Below the pieces are notes generated by a model. It did not search any database, was not told the DNA's origin, and saw nothing but the letters and a program-made list of their open reading frames with translations. From Pseudomonas orientalis (GTDB lineage Bacteria > Pseudomonadota > Gammaproteobacteria > Pseudomonadales > Pseudomonadaceae), in NCBI RefSeq assembly GCF_001439815.1, contig NZ_JYLM01000008.1:186001-250000 (forward strand): DNA of 64,000 nucleotides. Reading direction: 5' to 3'. Shown here piece after piece: positions 8,302 to 16,637 of the stretch. Position 1 is the stretch's first letter; the number at the start of each line of letters is the position of its first letter. Made by a program: the position numbers and the translations under genes.

Positions 8302-8330
8302 CGCGGTCTGGCAAACACTGAAGACCTGAA

Positions 8331-8419
8331 TGTGGGAGGGGGCTTGCCCCCGATGACGGCTTATCAGTCGACTCTGATGTGGCTGATCTACCGCTATCGG
8401 GGGCAAGCCCCCTCCCACA
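8331..8419. repeat. REPIN type B, copy 1
   Basis: Inverted REP doublet, arms TGTGGGAGGGGGCTTGCCCC and its complement around a roughly 30-base spacer. Lies between convergent genes paoC and the MFS exporter. Confidence 0.9.
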
Positions 8420-8441
8420 TTGACCTTATTGCCATATCGGG

Positions 8442-9692
8442 TCAGGCGGTGGTTTTCGAGGCAGTTTCTTCCACCGGCACATGCATACGATCGCGATTGG
8501 CCAGGGTCGGGAACAGCTTGATCCACACCCCGGTCACCACCAGCGTCCCAATCCCGCCCATGACCACCGCCGGCACCGTGCCGAACCAGTGCGCGGTGAT
8601 GCCCGACTCGAACTCACCCAATTGATTGGATGCACCAATAAACAAGCCGTTGACCGCACTTACCCGGCCGCGCATCTCATCCGGTGTTTCCAGCTGCACG
8701 AACGAAGCCCGGATCACCATGCTGATCATATCCGCCGCGCCCAGCACCACCAGCACTGCCAGGGAGAACCAGAACGAGGTCGACAGCCCGAACGCGATGG
8801 TCGCCACGCCGAACACACCGACCGCCGTGAACATCACGCGACCGACTTTGCGGTCCACTGAAAAACGCGCCAGCCACAGTGACATCAGCAACGCCCCCAC
8901 CGCCGGTGCCGAGCGCAACAGGCCCAGGCCCCAGGGACCGGTCAACAGGATGTCCTTGGCGAACACCGGCAATAACGCGGTGGCGCCGCCCAGCAGCACG
9001 GCGAACAGGTCCAGGGAGATGGCGCCGAGGATGTCCGGCCGGCTGCGGATAAAGCGAATCCCGGCCAGCAAGGAGTCGAGGGTGGCCTTGCCTTTGTTCA
9101 GCGGCGTCTGGCGGGCGGGCAGGTTGAGGGTCAGCCCGCAGGCGATCAGGTACAGCACCACGGTCGGGCCGTACACCCAGACGCTGCCGAACGCATAGAG
9201 CAGACCGCCGAGGGCCGGGGCGACGATGGTCGCCAATTGCTGGGCCGATTGCGACGACGCCACGGCCCGTGGGAACAGCGCGCTGGGCACGATACTGGGC
9301 AGCAGTGCCTGGGTGGTGGGCATTTCGAATGAACGCGCGGCGCCCAGCACGAAGGCCAGAATGAAGATCATCTCGCGGGTCACGTTGCCGGTCAGCCCGC
9401 CGATGGCCAGGGACAGGGCAATCAGCGCCTGTACGGTCTGGCAGATGGCGGCGACCTTGCGCCGCTCATAGCGATCGGCCACATGCCCGGTGTGCAGCAT
9501 GAACAGCACGCGCGGTACGAACTCCACCAGGCCGACCAAGCCCAGGTCCAACACATTGCCGGTCAGTTGGTAGAGGTTCCAGCCGATGGCCACGGTCAAC
9601 ATCTGGAAGCCGCTGGCGGTAAAGATCCGCGCCAGCCAGAACGCGATGAAAGGACGGTGATGACGTAACAGCAACGCAGGTTCGCTAGGCAT
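8442..9692 (-). CDS. EntS-like MFS exporter
   Basis: 416 residues, about 10-12 transmembrane segments. The loop-2 motif GHVADRYERRKVAAICQ near residue 75 is the MFS G-x-x-x-D-R signature; overall wording (FIAFWLARIFTASGFQMLTVAIGW) is that of MFS_3/EntS proteins, which export enterobactin and other small molecules. No siderophore genes are adjacent, so its substrate is open. Single gene, convergent with the molybdenum hydroxylase operon across a REP doublet and divergent from cioAB. Confidence 0.82.
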   Translation of the reverse strand: MPSEPALLLRHHRPFIAFWLARIFTASGFQMLTVAIGWNLYQLTGNVLDLGLVGLVEFVPRVLFMLHTGHVADRYERRKVAAICQTVQALIALSLAIGGLTGNVTREMIFILAFVLGAARSFEMPTTQALLPSIVPSALFPRAVASSQSAQQLATIVAPALGGLLYAFGSVWVYGPTVVLYLIACGLTLNLPARQTPLNKGKATLDSLLAGIRFIRSRPDILGAISLDLFAVLLGGATALLPVFAKDILLTGPWGLGLLRSAPAVGALLMSLWLARFSVDRKVGRVMFTAVGVFGVATIAFGLSTSFWFSLAVLVVLGAADMISMVIRASFVQLETPDEMRGRVSAVNGLFIGASNQLGEFESGITAHWFGTVPAVVMGGIGTLVVTGVWIKLFPTLANRDRMHVPVEETASKTTA

Positions 9693-10010
9693 TGGGCGTA
9701 CAGGTCAGGGCCGAAGGGAACGGCGAGATTAGCATCATGTTGTAACAAAGAGTTGCAATAACCCGGGTGAGGCAAGCTGTCACGCGGCAAAAGACCACAC
9801 AACTGCCCATCGAAAATGGGACTACTCTTTCAACGATGCTTGATCCAGATCAACACCCGCTCCGGGATTGCTCTGGCGGCCCAAAGGCCAGATTCCCTGC
9901 GTGACGGGTAAAAAAAGAAACGAATTGAAATTCGCCACACTCCATATCCGTGGGGGCAGTGGGTGCAGGCTCCGAGCCCGCAGCCGGTATTACCTGACAG
10001 AGGAAGACTT
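9693..10010. other. cioAB promoter region
   Basis: About 318 bases between the divergent MFS gene and cioA. It contains a perfect ANR/FNR box at 9840-9853; otherwise no gene is supported. An in-frame GTG at 9963 precedes cioA but lacks a ribosome-binding site. Confidence 0.6.
9840..9853. promoter_or_regulatory. ANR/FNR box TTGATCCAGATCAA
   Basis: Matches the FNR/ANR consensus TTGAT-N4-ATCAA exactly, 158 bases upstream of the cioA start. In P. aeruginosa ANR represses the cyanide-insensitive oxidase at low oxygen; the same control is expected here. Confidence 0.8.
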
Positions 10011-11450
10011 ATGTTCGGTTTGGAGGCGCTAGATCTCGCCCGAATTCAATTTGCGTTCACCATCTCGTTTCACATCCTGTTCCCGGCGATCACCATCGGC
10101 CTGGCCAGTTACCTCGCGGTACTGGAGGGCTTGTGGCTCAAGACCCGCAACGACACCTACCGTGACCTCTACCATTTCTGGTCGAAGATCTTTGCCGTCA
10201 ACTTCGGCATGGGCGTGGTCTCGGGCCTGGTCATGGCTTACCAGTTCGGCACCAACTGGAGCCGTTTTTCGGACTTCGCCGGCGCCGTCACCGGGCCGCT
10301 GCTGACGTACGAAGTGCTCACCGCCTTCTTCCTCGAGGCTGGCTTCCTGGGGGTGATGCTGTTCGGCTGGAACAAGGTGGGGCGCAACCTGCACTTCTTC
10401 TCCACCGTGATGGTGGCGGTCGGTACGCTGATTTCGACGTTCTGGATCCTCTCCTCTAACAGTTGGATGCAGACGCCCCAAGGCTTTGAAATCGTCGATG
10501 GGCGGGTGATTCCGACCGATTGGTTCGCCGTGGTCTTCAACCCTTCATTCCCTTACCGCCTGGCGCATATGGCCACTGCCGCTTTCGTGGCCACGGCGTT
10601 CTTCGTCGGCTCGTCGGCGGCCTGGCACCTGCTGCGCGGCAAGGACAACCCGGCGATCCGCAAAATGCTCTCGATGGCGATGTGGATGGCCCTGATCGTT
10701 GCGCCTATCCAGGCGGTGATCGGCGACTTCCACGGCCTCAACACCTTGAAGCACCAACCGGCCAAAATCGCCGCGATTGAAGGTCATTGGGAAAATATCG
10801 GCAACGAACCCACGCCGCTGATCCTGTTCGGCTGGCCGGACATGAAAGCCGAGAAGACCAAGTACGCGGTGGAAATTCCCTACCTGGGCAGCCTGATCCT
10901 GACCCACTCGCTGGATCAGCAGGTGCCGGCGCTCAAGGAATTCCCGCCTGAAGACCGGCCTAATTCGACCGTGGTGTTCTGGTCGTTCCGGGTCATGGTC
11001 GGCCTGGGTTTCCTGATGATCTTCACGGGGCTGTTCAGCCTGTGGCTGCGCCGTGGCGACAAGATGTACACGTCCAGGCCGTTCCTGTACCTGGCGTTGT
11101 GGATGGGCCCGTCCGGTCTGATCGCGATTCTCGCGGGCTGGTTCACCACCGAAATCGGTCGTCAGCCGTGGGTGGTCTACGGGTTGATGCGCACGGCGGA
11201 TGCGTCTTCCGGGCATAGCCTGGCGCAGATGACCATCACCCTGGTGCTGTTCGTGGTGGTGTACTTCGCGCTGTTCGGCGCGGGCCTGGGTTACATGATG
11301 CGCCTGGTGCGCAAAGGGCCTGTGGTTTACGAGGTCACGGAGCCGACCCAGGGTGGTCCTGGCCAGAAGCGCACACCGGCGCGTCCGTTGTCCGCTGCCG
11401 ATGATGGCAGCGACAACGACCACGACGACATCCAGCACAAGGGGCATTGA
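10011..11450 (+). CDS. cioA: cyanide-insensitive cytochrome bd-type oxidase subunit I
   Basis: 479 residues, inner membrane, about nine helices. Terminal quinol oxidase subunit that carries the haems and oxidises ubiquinol. Seen: the haem-ligand His in FTISFHILFPAITIG near residue 19, the Q-loop side segment, GREPPWGT-type motif replaced by GRQPWVVYGLMRTADAS as in CioA, and the second His in YRLAHMATAAF near 186. The short Q-loop places it in the CIO group rather than CydA of E. coli. ATG at 10011 chosen: AGGAAG lies five bases upstream, whereas the earlier GTG would add 16 non-homologous residues. Followed one base later by cioB. Confidence 0.95.
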   Translation: MFGLEALDLARIQFAFTISFHILFPAITIGLASYLAVLEGLWLKTRNDTYRDLYHFWSKIFAVNFGMGVVSGLVMAYQFGTNWSRFSDFAGAVTGPLLTYEVLTAFFLEAGFLGVMLFGWNKVGRNLHFFSTVMVAVGTLISTFWILSSNSWMQTPQGFEIVDGRVIPTDWFAVVFNPSFPYRLAHMATAAFVATAFFVGSSAAWHLLRGKDNPAIRKMLSMAMWMALIVAPIQAVIGDFHGLNTLKHQPAKIAAIEGHWENIGNEPTPLILFGWPDMKAEKTKYAVEIPYLGSLILTHSLDQQVPALKEFPPEDRPNSTVVFWSFRVMVGLGFLMIFTGLFSLWLRRGDKMYTSRPFLYLALWMGPSGLIAILAGWFTTEIGRQPWVVYGLMRTADASSGHSLAQMTITLVLFVVVYFALFGAGLGYMMRLVRKGPVVYEVTEPTQGGPGQKRTPARPLSAADDGSDNDHDDIQHKGH

Positions 11451-11451
11451 G

Positions 11452-12459
11452 ATGGGCATTGATCTTCCGCTGATCTGGGCCGTGATCATCATCTTCGGCA
11501 TCATGATGTACGTGGTGATGGACGGCTTCGACCTGGGCATCGGCATCCTGTTTCCGTTCGTACCGGGCAAGACCGATCGCGACGTCATGATGAACACCGT
11601 GGCGCCGGTGTGGGACGGCAATGAAACCTGGCTGGTATTGGGCGGCGCGGGCTTGTTCGGTGCGTTTCCGCTGGCCTATTCGGTGGTGTTGTCGGCGTTG
11701 TACCTGCCGCTGATCCTGATGTTGATCGGGCTGATCTTTCGTGGCGTGGCCTTCGAGTTCCGCTTCAAGGCCAAGGACCACAAGCGTCACCTGTGGGACA
11801 AGGCGTTTATCGGCGGCTCGCTCACGGCGACGTTCTTCCAGGGCGTGGCGCTGGGGGCGTTCATCGATGGGATTCCGGTGGTGAACCGGCAGTTCGCCGG
11901 CGGTTCGCTGGACTGGCTGACCCCGTTCACGATGTTCTGTGGCGTGGCGCTGATCGTGGCGTATGCCTTGCTTGGCTGCACCTGGCTGATCATGAAGACC
12001 GAAGGCAAGTTGCAGGAACAGATGCACAATCTGGCGCGCCCGCTGGCGTTCGTGGTGTTGGCGGTGATCGGTATCGTCAGCCTCTGGACGCCGCTGACCC
12101 ACGCGGAAATCGCCTCGCGCTGGTTCACCCTGCCCAATCTGTTCTGGTTCCTGCCCGTGCCGCTGCTGGTGCTGGTGACGATGTACGGGTTGTTCCGCGC
12201 CGTGGCACGCCGTGCGCATTACACGCCATTTTTGCTGACGCTGGTATTGATCTTCCTGGGCTACAGCGGCCTGGGGATCAGCCTGTGGCCTAACATCATT
12301 CCACCGTCGGTCTCGATCTGGGACGCCGCCGCGCCGCCGCAAAGCCAGGGCTTCATGCTGGTGGGCACCTTGTTCATCATCCCGTTCATCCTGGGCTATA
12401 CCTTCTGGAGCTACTACGTGTTCCGCGGCAAGGTTACCCACGAAGACGGTTATCACTAG
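11452..12459 (+). CDS. cioB: cyanide-insensitive cytochrome bd-type oxidase subunit II
   Basis: 335 residues, polytopic. Partner of CioA. N-terminus MGIDLPLIWAVIIIFGIMM, then VMDGFDLGIGILFPFVPG and WDGNETWLVLGGAGLFGAFP, both hallmark CydB/CioB motifs. The start ATG follows the cioA stop after a single base; its ribosome-binding site (AAGGGG) is inside cioA. The frame is open further back inside cioA, but that part is not CydB-like. Confidence 0.95.
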   Translation: MGIDLPLIWAVIIIFGIMMYVVMDGFDLGIGILFPFVPGKTDRDVMMNTVAPVWDGNETWLVLGGAGLFGAFPLAYSVVLSALYLPLILMLIGLIFRGVAFEFRFKAKDHKRHLWDKAFIGGSLTATFFQGVALGAFIDGIPVVNRQFAGGSLDWLTPFTMFCGVALIVAYALLGCTWLIMKTEGKLQEQMHNLARPLAFVVLAVIGIVSLWTPLTHAEIASRWFTLPNLFWFLPVPLLVLVTMYGLFRAVARRAHYTPFLLTLVLIFLGYSGLGISLWPNIIPPSVSIWDAAAPPQSQGFMLVGTLFIIPFILGYTFWSYYVFRGKVTHEDGYH

Positions 12460-12471
12460 GAGGGTCGCAGC

Positions 12472-12639
12472 ATGGCGGGCAAACCTTCGTTGCACGATAT
12501 CGAACAGGCCGAGAAACAGCCGTTGTGGCGGCGCCTTGGGTGGCTGGCGATGATCTGGACCGGCAGTGTGCTGGCCTTGTTTATCGTCGCCAGCCTGATG
12601 CGCATGTTCATGAATGCGGCCGGCCTGACCACGCACTGA
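12472..12639 (+). CDS. 55-residue single-span membrane protein (DUF2474, CioZ/CydX-like)
   Basis: Small gene 12 bases after cioB, with AGGAGGG upstream of the ATG. The protein has a charged N-terminus (HDIEQAEKQPLWRRLGW) followed by one helix (AMIWTGSVLALFIVASLMRM) and a short tail. By position and layout it corresponds to the DUF2474 proteins following cioAB in pseudomonads, probable accessory subunits analogous to CydX of the E. coli bd oxidase. A role in stabilising CioAB is inference. The operon ends at the terminator just downstream. Confidence 0.85.
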   Translation: MAGKPSLHDIEQAEKQPLWRRLGWLAMIWTGSVLALFIVASLMRMFMNAAGLTTH

Positions 12640-12648
12640 CATCCCGAT

Positions 12649-12674
12649 CCGGGCTTTGCGGCCCGGTTTTTTTT
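12649..12674 (+). terminator. Rho-independent terminator of cioAB operon
   Basis: Stem CCGGGC/GCCCGG with a six-base loop followed by eight T residues, ten bases after the last stop of the operon. Confidence 0.9.
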
Positions 12675-12711
12675 GAGTCCTGCTCTTCTTACTGGGAGGG
12701 TGGGGCTTTTT

Positions 12712-13836
12712 TTATTTGCGCGCCTTGAGAATGACGAACTTGGGTGTCGCCGCCACTTGCTCGACGCCGCGAAACAGGCGCGCCAATTTGCTGTGATAAC
12801 CCAGGTGGCGGTTACCGACGATATACAACGCGCCACCCACCACCAGCGCCTCCCGCGCCTGCTGGAACATGCGCCAGGCGAGAAAGTCGCCCACCACCTG
12901 CTGCTGGTGGAAAGGCGGGTTGCACAGCACCACGTCCAGCGACTGCGTTTGCTGGCCAGCCAGGCCGTCGTCGGCACGCATAATCACCTCGCGCTCCCCC
13001 AGGGCCGCCCGCCAGTTCTCGGTGGCTGACTGCACCGCCATGAAGGACTCGTCCACCAGAGTGTACTGTGCGTCGGGGTTTTGCAGCGCGCTGGCAATTG
13101 CCAGTACGCCGTTGCCGCAGCCCAGGTCCGCCACACGGGCGCCGCCCAGGTTGTTCGGCAGGTGCGGCAGGAACGCGCGCGTGCCGATGTCCAGGCCTTC
13201 GCGGCAGAACACGTTGGCATGGTTGAGCAGTTCGATGGCCGGGGTATCCAGCATGTAGCGGGTAGGGTAGGGCGATACCGCCACGGGGCGGTCGGCGGCA
13301 GTGGCGATCAGCAGCCGGGCCTTTTTTACCGCAAGCGTGGCATGCATCGGCCCGATATAGCGGTCCAGCAGTTCACCGGCGGCGCGTGGCAAGTGCTTGA
13401 TCATCGCTCCGGCGATCACCTCGGCGCCCGGCGCCAATTGCCCTTGCAACCGAATCAACTGCTCTTCCAGCAGCGCCAGGGTCTTCGGCACACGAAGCAA
13501 CACTCGATCGAATGGCCCGACCGGCACTTGGCTGGCCGGTACGAAAGTTACCGCATCAAAGGCCTTGCCGTTGCGCACCAGGTTTTTTTCCAGGCCTTGG
13601 GCTGCGAGGAACGAATCGCCGCTGGAGGTCACCTGCACCTTGCCTTCAAGGCTGGCCGCGAGGGCGCCGAAGCTGTCATTGAGTACCAGCACGCGGGTTG
13701 CCGCACTGGGTTGCTGGCCGGCGAGGTGGCTGAGCAGGTATTCGTCGGCGGCATCGAAGGCTTGCAGCGGATCATTGTGTTGCTCGGGCTGACGAATCAA
13801 GTCGAGCTGGGCGAAGGGGCTGTCAAGCAGGGGCAT
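12712..13836 (-). CDS. rlmG: 23S rRNA (guanine-1835-N2)-methyltransferase
   Basis: 374 residues, two tandem methyltransferase-like domains, the N-terminal one degenerate as in the RlmG/RsmC family. In the C-terminal domain: SAM motif VADLGCGNGVLAIASAL near residue 237, the target-base motif VVLCNPPFHQQQ near 302. The NPPFH wording and length (E. coli RlmG 378, RsmC 343) favour RlmG. Modifies G1835 of 23S rRNA. Single gene; convergent with the cio operon. Confidence 0.9.
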   Translation of the reverse strand: MPLLDSPFAQLDLIRQPEQHNDPLQAFDAADEYLLSHLAGQQPSAATRVLVLNDSFGALAASLEGKVQVTSSGDSFLAAQGLEKNLVRNGKAFDAVTFVPASQVPVGPFDRVLLRVPKTLALLEEQLIRLQGQLAPGAEVIAGAMIKHLPRAAGELLDRYIGPMHATLAVKKARLLIATAADRPVAVSPYPTRYMLDTPAIELLNHANVFCREGLDIGTRAFLPHLPNNLGGARVADLGCGNGVLAIASALQNPDAQYTLVDESFMAVQSATENWRAALGEREVIMRADDGLAGQQTQSLDVVLCNPPFHQQQVVGDFLAWRMFQQAREALVVGGALYIVGNRHLGYHSKLARLFRGVEQVAATPKFVILKARK

Positions 13837-13979
13837 GGCGGGGGAGGCTCTGGGGTAATCGACGGAACCGTCTGAGTGAACGGCGAGGCAACCTTTGAAA
13901 GGGCAGCATCAACACTCAGAATGGGCCGCAAATGGTACTTTTTTTTCAACGCGATGACATGCGCTGTTTCATGTGCGGG

Positions 13980-14690
13980 TTAAAACAGCCCTGCTTTAGA
14001 GGCGCTGAGCACAGCCTGGATCTTGTTGTGAACCCCAAGTTTCTTGAACGTACTGCTGATATGAAAGCCCACCGTACGTTCGGACAGGCAGAGGATGGCC
14101 GCGATCTCGGAAGCGGTCTTGCCCATGGCGGACCACTTGAGGACTTCCGTTTCCCGTGCGGTTAACTTGCTGGGCGTGTTGATGTTGTTTGTGTCGGTGT
14201 ATTTTTTTGCAACGACTGCATGCATCGCATGGCAGAGCCACAAGACCTGCCCGGCTTTTTCGTAAAGCTCTTCAGGGCTGACCTCGCCTTTGCCCCGGGT
14301 CAGCGTGAGCATGCTGAACACTCCCTGGAAATCATGCACCGCCTGGGTCCAGCCCAAGTGCACGCCAAACGACTGGGCCAACTCCCACAACTGGGGGGTA
14401 CTGCTAAAGGTTTTCTGGTCCCAGACAATGGGCAGGACACTGTTTTTACACTGGGATACAACGGGATCTATATCGAAGAAATGCGCTCGTTTATAAATGT
14501 TTCTCCATTCAATTGGGTGATTATCAAGATGAACGGGATCTGTTTGGTTGCTTTTGGCTTGGGAACTCAGCGTAAATGAGCAATATTGGAATCCCAACTC
14601 GTACGTGTGATTGACGACCATTTCAAACACGCTGGTTATTTCGCTCTCGCCTTCCAGTTTGGGCAGCCGTGTATTGCGCCATTTGACCAT
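13980..14690 (-). CDS. LuxR-family orphan regulator with autoinducer-binding domain
   Basis: 236 residues. N-terminal acyl-homoserine-lactone-binding domain with the invariant residues of the family at the right spacing: W62, Y66, D75, P76, W90 and G113 (TraR W57, Y61, D70, P71, W85, G113). C-terminal HTH: LTARETEVLKWSAMGKTASE then LCLSERTVGFHISSTFKKL. No luxI homologue is in the window, so it is a LuxR solo that may answer AHLs from kin or neighbours. By position next to fpr/mscL it may correspond to the P. putida PpoR group; this is from memory and not certain. Divergent from fpr with over 400 bases between. Confidence 0.88.
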   Translation of the reverse strand: MVKWRNTRLPKLEGESEITSVFEMVVNHTYELGFQYCSFTLSSQAKSNQTDPVHLDNHPIEWRNIYKRAHFFDIDPVVSQCKNSVLPIVWDQKTFSSTPQLWELAQSFGVHLGWTQAVHDFQGVFSMLTLTRGKGEVSPEELYEKAGQVLWLCHAMHAVVAKKYTDTNNINTPSKLTARETEVLKWSAMGKTASEIAAILCLSERTVGFHISSTFKKLGVHNKIQAVLSASKAGLF

Positions 14691-15117
14691 CGGTAACTCT
14701 CCATAGGTTTCCTTGTGACTTGGGTACGTCCCGATCCCAACGCTGCTTGAGAAAAAAGTGTAGGATAAGTCCTATGAGTAGGGCTGAAAAAATTTCGGTT
14801 ATTGGCGTGTTTCGGCACAACAGCGCTGTACAAGGAACAGGCTTTTGTATGAGTTAGCCGCGTGGCGCTTGGCTTTTCAATAGTTTGAAGGTAGTGTCAA
14901 AATGATATGCTCCAGAAGTTCAGCATCATCTAGTGATGTATCGCGCGTGGGTTAATAGCAAAATGTTTAGTTTGTTGTTGGAGCGCTATCTGTCACTTAT
15001 TGTCACAAACCCGACAGCGTCGCTGTCTTTCGCTGGCTGCAATGCCAGTACAAATCAGCGGTGTTTGCGCGACCCGCTTTGAGAGACACTACGGCCCTGT
15101 GCAAAACGGAGCCCCCC
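14691..15117. other. divergent promoter region luxR solo / fpr
   Basis: 427 bases, AT-richer than the genes. Contains a TAGGA/TCCTA inverted repeat at 14761-14774 on the luxR side and the palindrome at 15013-15027 on the fpr side. No gene supported; the short open frames have no recognisable content. Confidence 0.5.
15013..15027. promoter_or_regulatory. GACAGCGTCGCTGTC palindrome upstream of fpr
   Basis: Perfect 7-base arms around one base, about 90 bases before the fpr ATG. Candidate operator; in pseudomonads fpr is induced by superoxide through a LysR protein (FinR), whose site I cannot identify with confidence. Confidence 0.4.
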
Positions 15118-15894
15118 ATGACGGCCAGTGCTGAGAAATTTACCCGCCAGACCTTGCTCGACGTGCAATCGTTGACCCCCAGCCTCTTCACCCTGCGCAC
15201 CACGCGTGATGCCGGCTTTCGCTTTACCGCCGGCCAGTTCGTGCGCCTGGGCGTCACCAAGGCGGATGGCAGTACCGTGTGGCGTGCTTATTCCATCGTG
15301 TCTTCGCCGTTTGACGAATACCTCGATTTCTTTTCCATTGTGGTCCCCGGGGGCGAGTTCACCAGTGAGCTGAGCCGCCTGAAAGTCGGCGATACCTTGC
15401 TGGTGGAGCGCCAGGCCACCGGCTTCCTGACCCTGAACCGCTTTATCGACGGGCGCGACCTGTGGCTGCTGGGCACCGGTACCGGCGTGGCGCCGTTCCT
15501 GTCGATCCTGCAGGATTTCGAGGTGTGGGAAAAATTCGAACGTATCGTCCTGGTGTACAGCGCACGCGAGGCCAGGGAGCTGGCCTACCAGTCGTTGATC
15601 AATCAATTGGGCGAGCGTGAATACCTGGCCGAATACGCCCACAAGCTGATCTACATCCCCATCGTCACCCGTGAGCGGCATCCGGGGGCGTTGAACGGGC
15701 GTATCACCACCCTGATCGAGAATGGGGAGCTGGAGCGTGCGGCTGGCGTCGAGCTGACGGCAGAACATTCCCGCGTGCTGATTTGCGGTAACCCGCAGAT
15801 GGTCGATGACACGCGCCAGCTGCTCAAGCAGCGCGACATGCAACTGAGCCTGAGCCGACGTCCGGGCCAGGTGGCGGTGGAAAACTACTGGTAA
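15118..15894 (+). CDS. fpr: ferredoxin-NADP+ reductase
   Basis: 258 residues, the length of P. aeruginosa Fpr. FAD enzyme moving electrons between NADPH and ferredoxin/bacterioferritin-associated ferredoxin, linked to oxidative stress and iron release. Seen: the FAD motif WRAYSIVSSPFDEYLDFF near residue 50, the NADP motif LLGTGTGVAPFLSIL near 115, and the C-terminus GQVAVENYW typical of bacterial subclass I enzymes. ATG at 15118 with GGAGCC upstream. Shares a bidirectional terminator with mscL. Confidence 0.95.
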   Translation: MTASAEKFTRQTLLDVQSLTPSLFTLRTTRDAGFRFTAGQFVRLGVTKADGSTVWRAYSIVSSPFDEYLDFFSIVVPGGEFTSELSRLKVGDTLLVERQATGFLTLNRFIDGRDLWLLGTGTGVAPFLSILQDFEVWEKFERIVLVYSAREARELAYQSLINQLGEREYLAEYAHKLIYIPIVTRERHPGALNGRITTLIENGELERAAGVELTAEHSRVLICGNPQMVDDTRQLLKQRDMQLSLSRRPGQVAVENYW

Positions 15895-15923
15895 AAAAAG
15901 GCGCCTCACGGGGCGCCTTTTTT
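15893..15923. terminator. bidirectional terminator fpr / mscL
   Basis: A-tract, stem GGCGCC/GGCGCC with a six-base loop, then six T residues; it starts inside the fpr stop codon and serves mscL from the other side. Confidence 0.9.
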
Positions 15924-15933
15924 GGTCCGCAGG

Positions 15934-16350
15934 TCAGAGCGGTTTGTCGTGCTGTGCCTTGAGCAGATCGCGGATCTCGCCCAGCAGCACCTCTTGCTTG
16001 GTGGGCGTCGGTGGCAAAGTCGGCGCGACGGCCTCTTCGCGCTTGAGGCGGTTGATCGCCTTCACACCCATGAAAATAGCGAAGGCGACGATCAAAAAGT
16101 CGACCACGCTCTGGATGAACTTGCCGTAGGCCAGCACCACGGCGGGTGCATCGCCTTGCGCGGCTTTGAGCGTGATTGCCAGGTCGCCGAAGTCCACGCC
16201 ACCGATCAACAGGCCGAGCGGCGGCATCACCACGTCCCCTACAAACGAGGAAACAATTTTGCCGAACGCGGCGCCGATGATAATACCGACGGCCATGTCG
16301 ACCACATTACCTTTGACCGCGAAGGCCTTGAACTCACTGATCACGCCCAT
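15934..16350 (-). CDS. mscL: large-conductance mechanosensitive channel
   Basis: 138 residues. Homopentameric inner-membrane channel that opens under osmotic downshock. Seen: amphipathic N-terminus MGVISEFKAFAVKGNVVDMA, pore helix TM1 GIIIGAAFGKIVSSFVGDVVMPP, a periplasmic loop, TM2 (SVVDFLIVAFAIFMGVKAINR) and the charged C-terminal bundle. Slightly shorter periplasmic loop than some homologues but all landmarks present. Confidence 0.97.
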   Translation of the reverse strand: MGVISEFKAFAVKGNVVDMAVGIIIGAAFGKIVSSFVGDVVMPPLGLLIGGVDFGDLAITLKAAQGDAPAVVLAYGKFIQSVVDFLIVAFAIFMGVKAINRLKREEAVAPTLPPTPTKQEVLLGEIRDLLKAQHDKPL

Positions 16351-16637
16351 AAGTTATTCCTTGTTACAGATGAGAAGGGTGGAGGTCAGTGTAAGTCAGT
16401 CGTAGCGGGCTTGCGCGACACAACCTTTAACACTGTTGGTTTTTATCGACACATTAAAACGCAATAAGTTTGCAAAGTGCCACCAATCGCGCGCGAAATA
16501 CGTCGAATTTCAGCGGGTTACCAGACTTTTTTCTCAATCGGGCCTGTGGTGTTTTTCTATTTATCTTCTGACCCGCAGGTCACTAGCCTCTGGCAAGCAC
16601 AACTGAATGTGCACTAAAAAAACCAGAGGAAACCTTG

